Shown here: positions 18,625-29,720 of the stretch, in pieces
Layout of the letters: each line of letters opens with the position of its first letter
Position numbering within the stretch: the stretch's first letter is position 1
NCBI GenBank assembly: GCA_037501455.1
Contig: CM074857.1
Location: 103,201,501-103,265,500 of the forward strand
Source of the DNA: Lantana camara
Lineage: Eukaryota > Streptophyta > Magnoliopsida > Lamiales > Verbenaceae
Length of the DNA stretch: 64,000 bases
Direction of reading: 5' to 3'
Notes under the pieces: generated by a model
The model's input: only the letters and a program-made list of their open reading frames with translations
Told to the model about the DNA's origin: nothing
Databases searched by the model: none
Made by a program: the position numbers and the translations under genes

Positions 18625-21600
18625 ATTGGAATACTCCAGAGAGCTGTGGGGAACGGCGGGGCCGTGAACCACGATCCAGTTGCGAGGCTTCGGATTCCTG
18701 AACCGAAAGCCTACGAAGGGGCAAGAGATGCGAAGGAAGTTGAGAACTTCCTCTTTGATATGGAGCAGTATTTCCTCACTGCGCACATAAACGACGAGGC
18801 AAGGAAAGTGATGACGGCCACAATGTACTTGGCTAGGGATGCTAAATTGTGGTGGAGAAGGAAGCATGCTGAAATCCAAGCGGGGGTGGTGCGTTTGGAC
18901 ACGTGGAACGATCTCCGGGAAGCAATCAGACAACAATTCTTCCCTGAGAATGTTGAATACATTGCTCGTAAGGCATTGCGTGAACTCAGGCAAACGGGTT
19001 CTATAAGAGACTATGTGAAGGCTTTCTCAACGCATATGTTGAGCATCACCGATATGTCAGAAAAGGATAAGCTCTTCACGTTTATGGAAGGCTTGAAACC
19101 ATATGTGAGGAGCGAACTCCAGCGTCAGAGAGTGACGGACCTTAATGCCGCGATGGGAGCGGCCAAGAGACTGATGGATTTCAACCCAGAACCTCGGCGG
19201 GTGCCGCCAACAACAAGCTCGGCACCAACGAGAGGAGGAGTCGGGGGAGGGCCGAGACCCTTCCGAAGTGGTCCGTATAACAGTGGGGAAGAGATACCGT
19301 CCCCAAGCACCGCAAGCTCTCATGCAAGTTTTAATAGGAACAAACCTACAGAGAGTAGGCCGTTCACAATCCCACAACGGAGATGCTTCCTTTGTGGCGG
19401 TGCGGCACACTACATGCAAAACTGCCCCCAAAATAAACAACTGGTGAACACATTGGCGACCTTGTCGAAGCTTGCCGACAAAGTAGCGGAACAGGCAGGA
19501 GATGGGCCACAGGTTGTGGCCGATAATGGAGGTGAGGCGTATGATGTTGAGGTGGAAGAGAATCTGGGGGCTATTTCCCACCGATGTAACCCCCTCATTC
19601 ATCAAGTTGTGGCACACCAAAGAGTGTCGACGAGCACGGTAAAGCATGCGCCGGCTCTGTTGGGAAACAAAACTGAGGAAAAGGGTAAGCCCACGAAGAA
19701 GAAGGGGCTCATGTTCGTTGACATGAAGGTCAATGGGAAGTCCATAAGGGCGATGATCGATACTGGTGCTACACACAACTACTTGGCAAGCACCGAGGTG
19801 GAGAGATTAGGATTAGTAATGGAAAAGGGAGTTGGTCGGGTGAAAGCAATCAACTCGGCCACACAGCCAGTTGTGGGTATAGCTAGGTCGGTACCTATCA
19901 AGGTTGGGCAATTTGAGGGAAGAACCAACCTCTCAGTGGTGATGATGGATGATTTCAAGCTTATTCTCGGGCTTGAATTTTTACGGGATACAGGTACGAC
20001 GGTTATGCCTCACGTAGACTCCTCGATGATGATGGGGTCTAAACCTTGCTTAATCCCAGTACTATCGGAGAAAACAGCGGAGAAGGGTATCTCCGCCATG
20101 CAATTCCAAAAGGGGTACAAAAGAAATGAGCCCTCATTTCTGTGCGCTCTGAAATTCGAAGAGATGGAAGAAACATCAGGGTCGATCCCTGGTTTGATCA
20201 AGGGAATTCTAAGTGAATTCGAGGATGTCATGCCGGACGAACTGCCTAGGAAGTTACCGCCCAGAAGAGCGGTAGATCATGAGATTGAACTAGTGCCTGG
20301 TACGAAGCCCCCTGCTAGGGCCCCATACCGTATGACACAACCTGAGCTTGAAGAGCTCAGAAAACAGCTGAAGGAGATGTTAGAATGTGGGATCATCAAG
20401 CCCGCTAAGTCGCCTTATGGAGCTCCAGTATTGTTCCAAAAGAAATCTGATGGATCACTGCGGATGTGTTGCGACTATCGGGCCTTAAATAAAATCACGG
20501 TAAAGAATTCGTACCCAATTCCTCTGGTGGCGGATTGCTTCGACCGTTTAAGTCGGGCACAATACTTTTCTAAGATCGACCTGCGATCGGGGTATTGGCA
20601 AGTCAGAATCAAGGAGGGGGACGAACAGAAAACGACAGTGGTCACGAGATATGGAGCATATGACTTCCTAGTCATGCCATTCGGCCTGACGAATACCCCG
20701 GCGACGTTCTGTACTCTGATGAACCAAGTGCTACACGGGTTTCTGGATGAGTTCGTGGTAGTTTACTTGGATGACATTGTGGTGTATAGCGAGACTTTAG
20801 CAGAGCATGCAGAGCATCTGCGGAAGGTCCTGACAAGGCTTCGCGAGCACGAACTCTATGCTAAGCCATCAAAGTGCTCGTTTGCTCAAGAGAGGATAAA
20901 TTTCTTGGGTCACATTGTGGAAAGAAGGAAGATCAGAATGGATCCAAAGAAGATAATGGCCATCAAGGACTGGCAACCCCCAAAGGATGTGCATGGTGTA
21001 AGGTCGTTCCTTGGATTGGCGAATTACTATAGGAGATTTGTGAAGGGGTCCTCTGAGATAGCCCGCCCCCTCACTGACTTGACGAAGAAGACGGAGACCT
21101 GGAATTGGTCCCCACAGTGCCAGGAGGCATTCGAGGATCTAAAGAGGGCTATGGTGTCGGAACCGGTGTTGGCGCTCCCCGACCTATCGAAACCCTTTGA
21201 GGTGGAGACGGATGCGTCAGACTTTGCTTTAGGAGGGGTGTTGATTCAAGACAAGCACCCGGTGGCGTTCGAGAGCAGGAAGTTAAAGGATGTGGAGAGG
21301 CGCTACTCAGCGCACGAGAAGGAGTTGTTGGCCGTGGTCTATTGCCTGAGGACATGGCGTCATTACCTCCTGGGATCTCCTTTTGTGGTAAGGACGGATA
21401 ACACTGCGGTAAGCCATTTCATGTCGCAGTCAAAGCTTACTAGCAAGCAGGCACGTTGGCAAGAGCTGCTGTCAGAATTCAATTTCATGATCGAGTATCG
21501 TGCTGGGTCCAGCAATCATGTGGTTGATGCCCTAAGTCGGAGGGCGGATTTAGCAAAACTGGGGTCGGTAGCTGCCCTTACCTCAAGTAAAGTTGCTACC

Positions 21601-23073
21601 TCAGTATTGGACCAGATACGAGACATGTTGCCGAACGATGCTGCTGCGCAGTCTCTGATGAAATTGGTCGAGCAGGGTAAGACTCGACAATTTTGGGTGG
21701 AAGACGGTTTATTGAGGATAAAAGGGAATCGTATCTACATTCCTAAGGGCGGAAAATTGAGGAAATCCCTTATCGCGGAATGTCATGATACCTTGTGGGC
21801 CGGTCATCCAGGAGTGGAACGCACATGGGCCTTATTGAATAGGGCTTACTACTGGCCGCAGATGCGGGATGATGTCGAAACGTATGTCCGCACTTGCCTA
21901 GTGTGTCAACAAGACAAGGCGGACCACCAAAAGAAGGCAGGATTACTGGAACCATTGCCGGTGCCCACAAGACCTTGGGAAAGCGTATCCATGGATTACA
22001 TATCTGGTTTGCCTAAAGTGGGGGACTTGGGCAACATAATTGTCGTGGTGGATCGCTTCTCGAAGTACGCTACCTTTATCGCAGCTCCCAAACATGTTAC
22101 GGCAGAAGGGACAGCTCATCTCTTCTTCAAGCATATTGTTAAATACTGGGGACTGCCGAAAGATATTGTCAGTGATCGGGACTCTCGGTTTACTGGCGCG
22201 TTTTGGACCGAACTTTTCAAAATCTTCGGGTCCAAGCTGAATATGAGCTCGAGCAATCACCCACAATCCGATGGCCAAACTGAGCGGTTTAATTCTATGT
22301 TGGAGGAGTATCTTCGGCACTTTGTTCGGGGTACTCAAAAGGATTGGGTGAAGCTCCTGGATGTTGCTCAGTTGTGCTTCAACGCTCAGAAAAGCTCTTC
22401 CACAAATAAGAGTGCTTTTGAGATTGTTACCGGGCAACAACCGCTACTCCCGCACACCGTTGACTCCCCACAAGGTGGAAAATCTCCTCTCGCACGGAGT
22501 TTCTCTCAGGAATGGAAACAGAATGTGGAAATTACTCGAAGTTACCTGGAGAAAGCTCAAAAGCGGATGAAAAAATATGCAGATCTGAACCGGCGCTTTT
22601 TGGAATTTGAAGCGGGTGATAAAGTCATGGTTAAGGTCCCTGATCCCAGGCACTCTAAATCATCGAGGGGGAGGGATCCTCGCTTGATGCAAAAATACAT
22701 CGGACCTATTACTGTGATCAAACGTATTGGGAAGGTGGCCTATAAACTGGAGCTACCCCCTTGGTGGAAAATGCACAATGTTCTACATGTAAGTCAGCTC
22801 AAACCTTATTCTGCAGATATGGACGACGAATCCCGGAACCTGTCGAGCCATCCCCAACTGGAGCTGAAGAAGACAGAGAAGCGTGCCGCAGAAGCTATCA
22901 TTGACTACCGGGTTGGACGCACAGCGAACAAGACGTATGACGAGTACCTGGTGAAGTGGATAGGATGCAGCGAAGAGGAGAACACTTGGGAGCGGGTGAC
23001 AAACCTGAAGGCGTTTAAACAGATGATCGAAGAATACCATGCCTCAAGGACGCCGAGGACGTTGCCATCTTAG
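18625..23073 (+). CDS. gag-pol: Gypsy-1 gag-pol polyprotein with chromodomain
   Basis: It is open for about 1480 codons after the stop at 18622. Counted from 18646: gag (Retrotrans_gag, about 35-170, with LWWRRKHAE and [15 protein letters not shown]); CCHC knuckle [14 protein letters not shown] near 247; aspartic protease [10 protein letters not shown] near 370; RT with YLDDIVVYS near 707; RNase H with [13 protein letters not shown] near 855; integrase with an HHCC finger (from ECHD near 1045) and catalytic D, D, E ([22 protein letters not shown]); chromodomain [17 protein letters not shown] near 1435-1452. The chromodomain is known to steer chromovirus integration to chromatin marks. All catalytic motifs look intact. 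The protein ends just before the purine tract. Confidence 0.92.
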   Translation: MGILQRAVGNGGAVNHDPVARLRIPEPKAYEGARDAKEVENFLFDMEQYFLTAHINDEARKVMTATMYLARDAKLWWRRKHAEIQAGVVRLDTWNDLREAIRQQFFPENVEYIARKALRELRQTGSIRDYVKAFSTHMLSITDMSEKDKLFTFMEGLKPYVRSELQRQRVTDLNAAMGAAKRLMDFNPEPRRVPPTTSSAPTRGGVGGGPRPFRSGPYNSGEEIPSPSTASSHASFNRNKPTESRPFTIPQRRCFLCGGAAHYMQNCPQNKQLVNTLATLSKLADKVAEQAGDGPQVVADNGGEAYDVEVEENLGAISHRCNPLIHQVVAHQRVSTSTVKHAPALLGNKTEEKGKPTKKKGLMFVDMKVNGKSIRAMIDTGATHNYLASTEVERLGLVMEKGVGRVKAINSATQPVVGIARSVPIKVGQFEGRTNLSVVMMDDFKLILGLEFLRDTGTTVMPHVDSSMMMGSKPCLIPVLSEKTAEKGISAMQFQKGYKRNEPSFLCALKFEEMEETSGSIPGLIKGILSEFEDVMPDELPRKLPPRRAVDHEIELVPGTKPPARAPYRMTQPELEELRKQLKEMLECGIIKPAKSPYGAPVLFQKKSDGSLRMCCDYRALNKITVKNSYPIPLVADCFDRLSRAQYFSKIDLRSGYWQVRIKEGDEQKTTVVTRYGAYDFLVMPFGLTNTPATFCTLMNQVLHGFLDEFVVVYLDDIVVYSETLAEHAEHLRKVLTRLREHELYAKPSKCSFAQERINFLGHIVERRKIRMDPKKIMAIKDWQPPKDVHGVRSFLGLANYYRRFVKGSSEIARPLTDLTKKTETWNWSPQCQEAFEDLKRAMVSEPVLALPDLSKPFEVETDASDFALGGVLIQDKHPVAFESRKLKDVERRYSAHEKELLAVVYCLRTWRHYLLGSPFVVRTDNTAVSHFMSQSKLTSKQARWQELLSEFNFMIEYRAGSSNHVVDALSRRADLAKLGSVAALTSSKVATSVLDQIRDMLPNDAAAQSLMKLVEQGKTRQFWVEDGLLRIKGNRIYIPKGGKLRKSLIAECHDTLWAGHPGVERTWALLNRAYYWPQMRDDVETYVRTCLVCQQDKADHQKKAGLLEPLPVPTRPWESVSMDYISGLPKVGDLGNIIVVVDRFSKYATFIAAPKHVTAEGTAHLFFKHIVKYWGLPKDIVSDRDSRFTGAFWTELFKIFGSKLNMSSSNHPQSDGQTERFNSMLEEYLRHFVRGTQKDWVKLLDVAQLCFNAQKSSSTNKSAFEIVTGQQPLLPHTVDSPQGGKSPLARSFSQEWKQNVEITRSYLEKAQKRMKKYADLNRRFLEFEAGDKVMVKVPDPRHSKSSRGRDPRLMQKYIGPITVIKRIGKVAYKLELPPWWKMHNVLHVSQLKPYSADMDDESRNLSSHPQLELKKTEKRAAEAIIDYRVGRTANKTYDEYLVKWIGCSEEENTWERVTNLKAFKQMIEEYHASRTPRTLPS

Positions 23074-23084
23074 GTGGGGGAGAA
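23072..23084 (+). other. Gypsy-1 polypurine tract
   Basis: AGGTGGGGGAGAA directly precedes the 3' LTR and overlaps the last base or two of the pol stop codon. Confidence 0.85.
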
Positions 23085-23626
23085 TGTCAAGGGTCGCCCG
23101 CGCTCTAGGGCCCCTTGACCCGCGACTCAACGTGGCTGCCAGGCCACCCCGCAACCAAGACCACATCAACGACAAGACAAGCTGCTATCGTGTCTTAGGT
23201 GCTAGGGTCTTTGTACATGTAAATAGTTAGTTAGTCGGTAGTGGGCAAGTTGCTGCCCTTTTGTCCCGCTTTTCGTGCGGTGTAACCCCCTGTAATAGTA
23301 CGTGAGGTCACAACAGAAATATTTTTTTTAAGTACTTTAGGGGAGAGCAGGTATTCGAAGCATAGTTAAGCAGCGTTCTATTGTAATCTCGGGCAATCTC
23401 CCTGGTCCTTTGTGGACGCCCGCACAAGTGTACTATATTCTTGGTGAATATAATGAAAGTTAATTTCCCTTCAATGTTGTTGTCCCTCTAAAGCGTTCCA
23501 CTGGGGTGGGCGTGAGTGCGACGTACAGCGTACGTACATAGTTGGTTAGGCGTACGTAGCGAGCAAGAAGCCGCTACTAGCCACACGGTGCACAGTTCCT
23601 AGCAACCTACTCGGTGCCCCGTGAGA
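23085..23626 (+). repeat. Gypsy-1 3' LTR (542 bp)
   Basis: Same length and ends as the 5' LTR. It has seven transitions and no indels, followed by the CGCCG duplication. Confidence 0.95.
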
Positions 23627-23631
23627 CGCCG

Positions 23632-24498
23632 CCTCCATCAACCATACACAACCATAGCTAAGAGCGAATCCAAGCTTAAATTCGTAAATAGAAGCCTGAA
23701 TAGATAAAAAACAAAGAAAATAGTGGAGTGAAGAGCTAATGCGTCAGCTATGGACGGAAAAGAGGTCAAGACCGTCGGTGACGGACGGTGTCGTCACCGG
23801 AGAAGGGTGAGAATCAACGGGTATGAACCGGCGACCCCCAGGCCATTAACAAATTAGGAGAAATATAAACAATCACTGTAAATTAACACCACAAATCAAA
23901 CCAACATTTGAAAAGGCCCACAAATCCTGAAAACAAAGAATCTAAAAAAGACAAATTTCATACAATGTCATACACAATAACGTCATTGGGGAACTTCTTG
24001 TTCTTTAGACCACCAAAAAACACAATCTTCGACTTCTTGATGTTCACAGTTGTGTGCCCACTACAATCCCAGAATTATCAGAACCCAGATCTGGCGACAC
24101 AAAAACGGAACGAAGAAGAAAAGTGAAAGAGGAAAAGAGGAAAGGGGCTAAATTCGAAGAAGGTGATTTTCGAAACCCTTACCTGCGTGTGGTTGGGCGG
24201 CGGAGACTGTGAGGCGGTGGGGGCGGAGAGAAGAGAGTCACGACGTTCGGCCGTGGAGATCTTGGGCGATGTGTGAGGCGGTGGAGGTGGAGAGAAGAGA
24301 GCCGCGGCGTTGGGCGGCGAAAAGTTTATTTTAAAAAACATAGGGCTTTTTCAGGATTTTTTTTTTATACTTTCGATTAACACAGGGTTTTAGGGGTTGT
24401 TAACTCCTTCCCAAACATATAAAAGCTGCACTTAAGTATTTTGCCCTTTTCTTCATCCTTTGCAAACTGAAACATCTTGAGAGAGTTAGAAAAGAGAA
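23632..24498. other. Host flank between Gypsy-1 and Tat-1
   Basis: Low-copy-looking sequence with the kelch exon fragment (23964-24060), a CT/GA-rich stretch at 24100-24320 and, on the plus strand, a TATA-like ACATATAAAAG (24414-24424) about 80 bases before the Tat-1 insertion point. No other gene is supported. Confidence 0.5.
23964..24060 (-). pseudogene. Kelch-repeat protein exon fragment
   Basis: Minus strand 24058-23964 reads GHTTVNIKKSKIVFFGGLKN then KKFPNDVIVYDI, a kelch blade with the double-Gly signature. It resembles plant kelch proteins of the galactose oxidase/kelch superfamily. It is bounded by acceptor TTGTAG and donor GTATGA. An upstream segment ending CGCAG/GTAAGG (about 24183) could join it in phase to give TTRSGHTTV. 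No further kelch blades appear downstream before Gypsy-1 or to its left, so it is at most a gene 5' end or a captured fragment. Confidence 0.5.
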
Positions 24499-24503
24499 GT
24501 ATG

Positions 24504-25451
24504 TGTAGACGAATTAATTTTCGTCGAATTAAAATGTGACACGTCTAAAATTAAATATTAGTTATCAAATTTAATTATTTCTATTTTTAGTATTTTTTGG
24601 ATTGTTATTAAATCAAAAAAAATCCATAAAATTTAGAATAGTTAATTTAATTGATAATTTTAATATTTATTTTGTCGTCAAATCATGTATCGACACGTGT
24701 CAAAATTGAAGTGTTCCGGCGAATCAAATCAAGTCTTGCAGTCCAGTTGGTTATGACCAATCAAATGACGACACGTGGCATGTCTCTCCACATGAACCAA
24801 CCAGGTCAAAGCGCATGCCATTTATTTATTTTTCTTTAATATAAATTTATATTAAAGTGATAAATAAATAAATAAATTTGATATTATCCCTTTAATAAAT
24901 AAATTAATTAATTAAGGGATAACTATCACAAAACTCAATCCTACACCTATAAATAGAGGTCATGGGTAACACTTCAAATATTGACTTCGATCAACACTTC
25001 GACTTCGACTTCGACACGGACATCGATATACCAACATAGAGCAGAGGAGGAAGAAAACGACATCAAACGAGTCTTCACGCCGTCAAATCTACATACGTGC
25101 GCGAATCTTCACCTTGTCAAGTCTTCTAAGTCTTCACCAAGTCCTCTTCTCGTCGTCTTCAAGTCTTCTAGATATTCAAGCCCCACTGTTACGACAAACT
25201 ACAACTACCGTTTCATCAAGGCTGCAGGTAAATCACGTGATTTCTTCGTCAAATTTGGCAAAGAGTCACGCCTACGTGTTCGAGAATAAGCTTCACTCCC
25301 TCGAATACAAAATTGAAGAGAAGAATCAGAGGAATAGATTTGCTAGGATTTATTCCATTAAATTCGTTAAATTCTTTAAATTATTATATATTTTGTTCAT
25401 ATATTTTGTCTTGTAATTATTTTGCAGACGATAAAAAATTTGTTGTGAACA
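24504..25451 (+). repeat. Tat-1 5' LTR (948 bp)
   Basis: It begins TGTAGACG and ends TTGTTGTGAACA. It carries a TATA box TATAAATA (24948-24955) and two CACGTG boxes (24692-24701 and 24771-24777 regions). Confidence 0.93.
24948..24955 (+). promoter_or_regulatory. Tat-1 LTR TATA box
   Basis: CCTATAAATAGAGG is a strong plant TATA context in the middle of the LTR, with transcription expected to start about 30 bases downstream. It is also present at about 37346-37353 in the 3' LTR. Confidence 0.75.
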
Positions 25452-25452
25452 A

Positions 25453-25472
25453 ATTTTGGCACGCCCAGTGGG
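25453..25472 (+). other. Tat-1 primer-site region
   Basis: TTTTGGCACGCCCAGTGGG follows the LTR with almost no gap. This is the conserved post-LTR sequence of plant Tat elements. I do not assign the tRNA. Confidence 0.6.
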
Positions 25473-25532
25473 TCAGATCCTACCTCTCATCTCTTCTCTT
25501 CCGTATTGAATTCCTACTTCCACGAGTTCTTC

Positions 25533-27216
25533 ATGGCTCCTAAGAAGGATCAACTCGCACTAAAAAATAAGGAAGTTAACCAAAGTTCAAAATCTTCTAC
25601 ACAAGGTCATCTTAGCGACTCAAAATCATCTGATGGCTCGAATCCTTCGACCCCCAAGGAAACCAACCCGAAGGAAACTCCCTTTGCAAAAAAGGCTAAG
25701 GGAACTGAAGTAATGACCGATGGATATCAAGTCGCGCAAATGGCTCAGGCGATAGCTCATCTGCAACAAGCTTTGGAAGAGAAGGATTTCCAGATCGCCC
25801 AACTCATGAGCAAACTAGAAAACAACGATCCTTCCCAGTCTAGCCGCGACCCCTCAAACTCCTTCAGTTCAAATCACTAAAACCACTGATGGAAAGCAAG
25901 TGAATTTTCCTCCTCAGAAACAAGACTCCGCGATAAGAACGAATCACTCTACTGCGTCTATCGCTGCTTTATCTGTTCAAGAACTACAGGACATGATAAC
26001 CAACACAATACGAGCTCAGTATGGCGCTTTATATCAGAATTCTCCATCATATGCAAAACCATACACTAAGCGCATCGACTCCCTGAAAATGCCAATGGGT
26101 TATCAACCACCAAATTTTCAGCCGTTTGAGGGCAAAGGCAACCCGAAGCAACATGTCGCCCACTTCGTAGAAACTTGCAACAATGCGGGGACATATGGAG
26201 ATCATCTGGTCAAGCAGTTCGTACGATCGCTTAAGGGGAACGCATTTGATTGGTACGTCGACTTAGAGCCCGAATCAATCGACAGTTGGGATCAGATGGA
26301 GAGAGAGTTTCTCAATCGGTTCTACAGTACTCGCCGTACAGCAAGCATGATCGAGTTGACCAACACGAAACAATGGAAACATGAACCGGTCGTGGACTAC
26401 ATCAACCGTTGGCGAGCATTGAGTTTGAACTGCAAAGATAGACTCTCCGAAATATCCGCAGTGGAAATGTGCACTCAAGGAATGCATTGGGGGCTCCTCT
26501 ACATTCTCCAGGGCATCAAACCTCGTACTTTCGAAGAGTTAGCTACCCGCGCCCACGACATGGAACTAAGCATCGCGAATCATGGCACCAACTATCCCGC
26601 AGATGATCAAAAGAGGGATAGAAGAGATATAAGGAAAAACGAAAGATTCGTTAAACCTCCTATAAAAGAGTCTATGACCGTTAAGGCAGTTCCCATCAAA
26701 ATCCTGCCCAAGGACAAAAAAGGTGTAGAAAAGCCAAGAAGTCAACCCATGCAAAATGAGAGGCGTCGTCTCACTCTAAAAGAGATGTAAGAAAAAGAGT
26801 ATCCATTCCCGGACTCAGATGTTGCACACATCTTCGACGAATTGCTCGCGAGGAAGATGATAGAACTGCCAGAGCCAAAACGCCCCGAAGAAAGTGGAAA
26901 AGTGAATGACCCGAAGTACTGCAAGTATCACCGAGTTATTAGCCACCCATTGGAAAAGTGTTTTGTTTTGAAAGACAAAATCATGGCTTTGGCTAAAGAG
27001 GGGAAAATTATTCTCGACTGCGAAGATGTAGCTGATACGAATACTACTAGTGTTGCAACTTCGGCATATGTTAATGTGCTTGAAAGCCAAAAGAACGTGA
27101 CAACGCCACTAGTATCATCGGGGGCACCCATAGTAATCCAGTTTGGGAGCTTTAAACCGGGGTTACTTTCAAGTTTATTAACTCCTAAAAATACTAAGGC
27201 ATACACGATGAACTAG
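25533..27216 (+). pseudogene. gag: Tat-1 gag
   Basis: It begins MAPKKDQLALKN at 25533. A one-base shift near 25855 breaks the frame. From 25900 the gag core reads FQPFEGKGNPKQHVAHFVE, KGNAFDWYVDLEPESI, WDQMEREFLNRFYSTRRTA and ALSLNCKDRLSE, the Retrotrans_gag pattern of Tat elements. Stops follow at 26788 (TAA) and 27214 (TAG), both in an otherwise continuous frame. A conserved YCKYHRVISHPLEKC segment (about 26925) may act as a zinc-binding remnant. Confidence 0.85.
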
Positions 27217-28763
27217 GATGAGGATGAGGGTGAATGGACCATAGTGACGCGCCGCCAAAGGCAAAGACGACGTGTTGAGAAGTTTCATCCTACTTGGTCA
27301 AAGAGACTAACGCCGCTCAAGCATACACAAGATAAGCCAAAGAAGAAGTCGAGAACACCTGACCAAAAAGGGCCATCAAACAAGTGCTACTGGAAGCCCG
27401 TGACTTTAGGCGACTTTTTTCCAAAAAAGTACTTCGGATCGAAAGTAGAAAACGTGAATCCTGTCTCCAGTGAAGAAAAGACTCTCCATGTTGTTTCTTG
27501 TCATGTTACCAGCGCTGCGATTAACTTCACAGATGAAGATTTGTTGTTGGGACCAAAACCACACAATCGACCACTTTTCGTCTCTGGATTCATGCATGAA
27601 CAAAAGGTAAACCGCATATTGATTGATGGAGGTTCGGCAGTTAACATCATGCCGAAGTTTACCATGAAGAAGCTAGGCATCTCCATTGATGAGTTATCTC
27701 AAAGTCGCCTAACCATCCAATGATTCAACCAAGGAGGCCAACGTGCGATAGGGATGCTCCGGACAGACCTTCAAATTGGAGAACTAAAGGCTAGCACCCT
27801 GCTTCACGTGATTGATGCTAGAACCTCCTACAACCTATTATTAGGAAGACCATGGCTTCATGAAAACGGCGTCGTTCCCTCTACCCTCCACCAATGCTTC
27901 AAATATTTAAAGAACGGGGAGGTTGTGAAAGTGGACGCGGATGTGAAGCCCTTTATCGAGGCGGAATCTCACTTTGCTGATGCTAAGCTCTACCTGGATC
28001 CCGAATTCGTAAAAGAGGATATATCCATTGAAGTTCCTATAGAACCTTCAAGTGAAAAGCACAAAGTCTGCAATGAGGAAAACAAACTCACATGCGAAAA
28101 TCGGGATGAACGACAAAAAGTGAAATTCTTTAACGGTCTCGAAACTTTGAAATCAGACTTGATAATGCCCATCATCAACTTGAAGTCTGCAAATTCACCA
28201 TCTTCCGAAGAGCTGCCTGAAAAGCTAGAAGGAGTATTCGATCCGAAAGCTTACACACTCTTAGAGAGATCAGGATATGACTTTTCTACCCCGTCGGCCT
28301 TAGGCAGCTTAAGACCAGAATTAACTGGTGAAAAGGTTCACGGCCTCATGGAAGCACAACTTAAACTGAAAGAAAAGGGACTTCGTGTTAACCAGCCTAA
28401 GACAGGCGTGGGATATGTTCATATGGAACCGGTGTGAATACGTGTATCTCGAAAAGATAAACGTGTGAATGTGCAACACATCTCCGCCATAAAAAACGAA
28501 GGCAATCAGAAGAATAAACGCGTATCAGTGTTTGATAGGCTTGGTACTCCCATGAAACGTCCTTCCGTGTTCAAAAGACTCGTGCCTAAGTATCACAAAG
28601 CTTCAGAGAACAAGTATGCATCAAAACATCGCTGGGTGTTCGATCGTCTCGGTGAAAACGCATGTGCTGGTGGAAATGCAGCATATGAAGAGTCCACAAA
28701 ATCGCCAAGTACGACTGGAGAAAATCAAACTCTCCATTTCTCGATTGGGGGCACATCTTCACT
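27217..28763 (+). pseudogene. pro: Tat-1 protease region
   Basis: The frame continues from gag. The protease active site reads RILIDGGSAVNIMP (near 27615), the DGGS form usual in Tat elements, followed by LLGRPWLHENGVVPSTLHQC (27838-27900). Stops occur at 27721 and 28435 in the same frame, and a frameshift near 28750-28790 moves into the RT frame. The linker repeats an SVFDRLG motif (about 28528 and 28640), common in this lineage. Confidence 0.75.
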
Positions 28764-29720
28764 TTGCTTATCACAAGGGAAGGGCCTGTCACCATAAGAA
28801 CGTGTAATCATTTCTCGATTCATGAAGATTGTGACTCTGAAATCACGGATAATGAAGTCCAAGATGCGCCTCCACAACTTGAAGATGGAGTGCAAGAAAC
28901 CATAGACGAGTTACGAGAAGTCAACCTCGGTACAGTAGACGAGCCTCGGCCGACGTTTGTGAGTGCACTTCTCGACCCCGAAGAAATAACTCGGTACATA
29001 AGTTTGTTAAAGGACTACAAGGACTTCTTCGCTTGGACATACAAAGAAATGCCCGGGTTAGATCCGAAAATCGCGACTCATAGCCTTGGCATAAAGCATG
29101 GAGCTCGGCCTGTGAAGCAATCACAACGTATATGTCACCCAGAGTTAGTCCCTCTAATTGAAGCCGAAGTTAACAAGCTTATCGATGCTGGGTTCATTAG
29201 AGAAGTGAAATACCCGACTTGGATCTCCAGCATTGTCCCGGTCAAGAAGAAGAATGGCCAGATTCGCGTATGCGTGGATTTTCGAGATTTAAACAAAGCC
29301 TGCCCAAATGACGACTTCCCGCTGCCGATCATCGAACTTATGGTTGATGCCACTACAGGGCACGAAGCTTTGTCTTTCATGGATGGATCATCGGTGTACA
29401 ACCAAATCAGAATGTCTCCACACGATGAGGAATGTACAGCGTTTCGCACTCCTAAAGGCATATACTGCTATAAAGTTATGTCGTTTGGACTAAAGAATGC
29501 AGGTGCTACTTATCAACGAGCTATGCAGAATATCTTTGATGACATGTTGCATAAAAACGTGGAATGCTATGTCGATGACCTTGTAGTCAAAACTAAGGAA
29601 AAGAGAAATCATCTAGCGGATCTACAAGTTGTGTTTGATCGACTGCGAAAATACAATTTGAAGATGAATCCTTTGAAATGTGCTTTGGAGTCACTTCCGA
29701 AAAATTTCTCGGTTTCATAG
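28764..29720 (+). pseudogene. RT: Tat-1 reverse transcriptase
   Basis: RT blocks are KKKNGQIRVCVDFRDLNKAC, FMDGSSVYNQIRM, SFGLKNAGATYQRAM and the active site YVDDLVVK near 29569. The frame is lost near 29690 by what looks like a single-base deletion (GCTTTGG where GCTTTTGG is expected), after which coding continues one frame over. Confidence 0.88.

Larger units (their letters stand above)
17777..23626 (+). mobile_element. Gypsy-1: complete Ty3/gypsy chromovirus (Galadriel-like), 5850 bp
   Basis: Two 542-bp LTRs differ at seven positions by eye, all transitions. The target duplication is CGCCG (17772-17776 and 23627-23631). The primer site TGGTATCAGAGCC (18321-18333) and purine tract GGTGGGGGAGAA are in place. 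One long frame encodes gag, protease, RT, RNase H, integrase and a C-terminal chromodomain, the chromovirus layout. Gag phrases (MEEMR, GILQRAV, MEQYF) suggest the Galadriel lineage, which is an inference from memory of that group. The only coding defect I see is one in-frame stop near the end of the gag N-terminus. Confidence 0.95.

Noticed and set aside
19057..19776. 239-codon minus-strand frame within Gypsy-1 gag-pol
   Set aside because: It is opposite conserved gag/protease codons and shows no known motif; an overlap shadow.
23825..23860. T-arm-like GGTTCATACC sequence on the minus strand as a tRNA gene
   Set aside because: No matching D-arm, anticodon arm or acceptor stem could be folded around it.
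24981..25289. Open frame of 102 codons in the Tat-1 LTR
   Set aside because: It lies in the transcribed LTR leader, is made of simple Ser/Thr codon repeats (ACTTCG), and is changed by the 8-bp indel in the other LTR.
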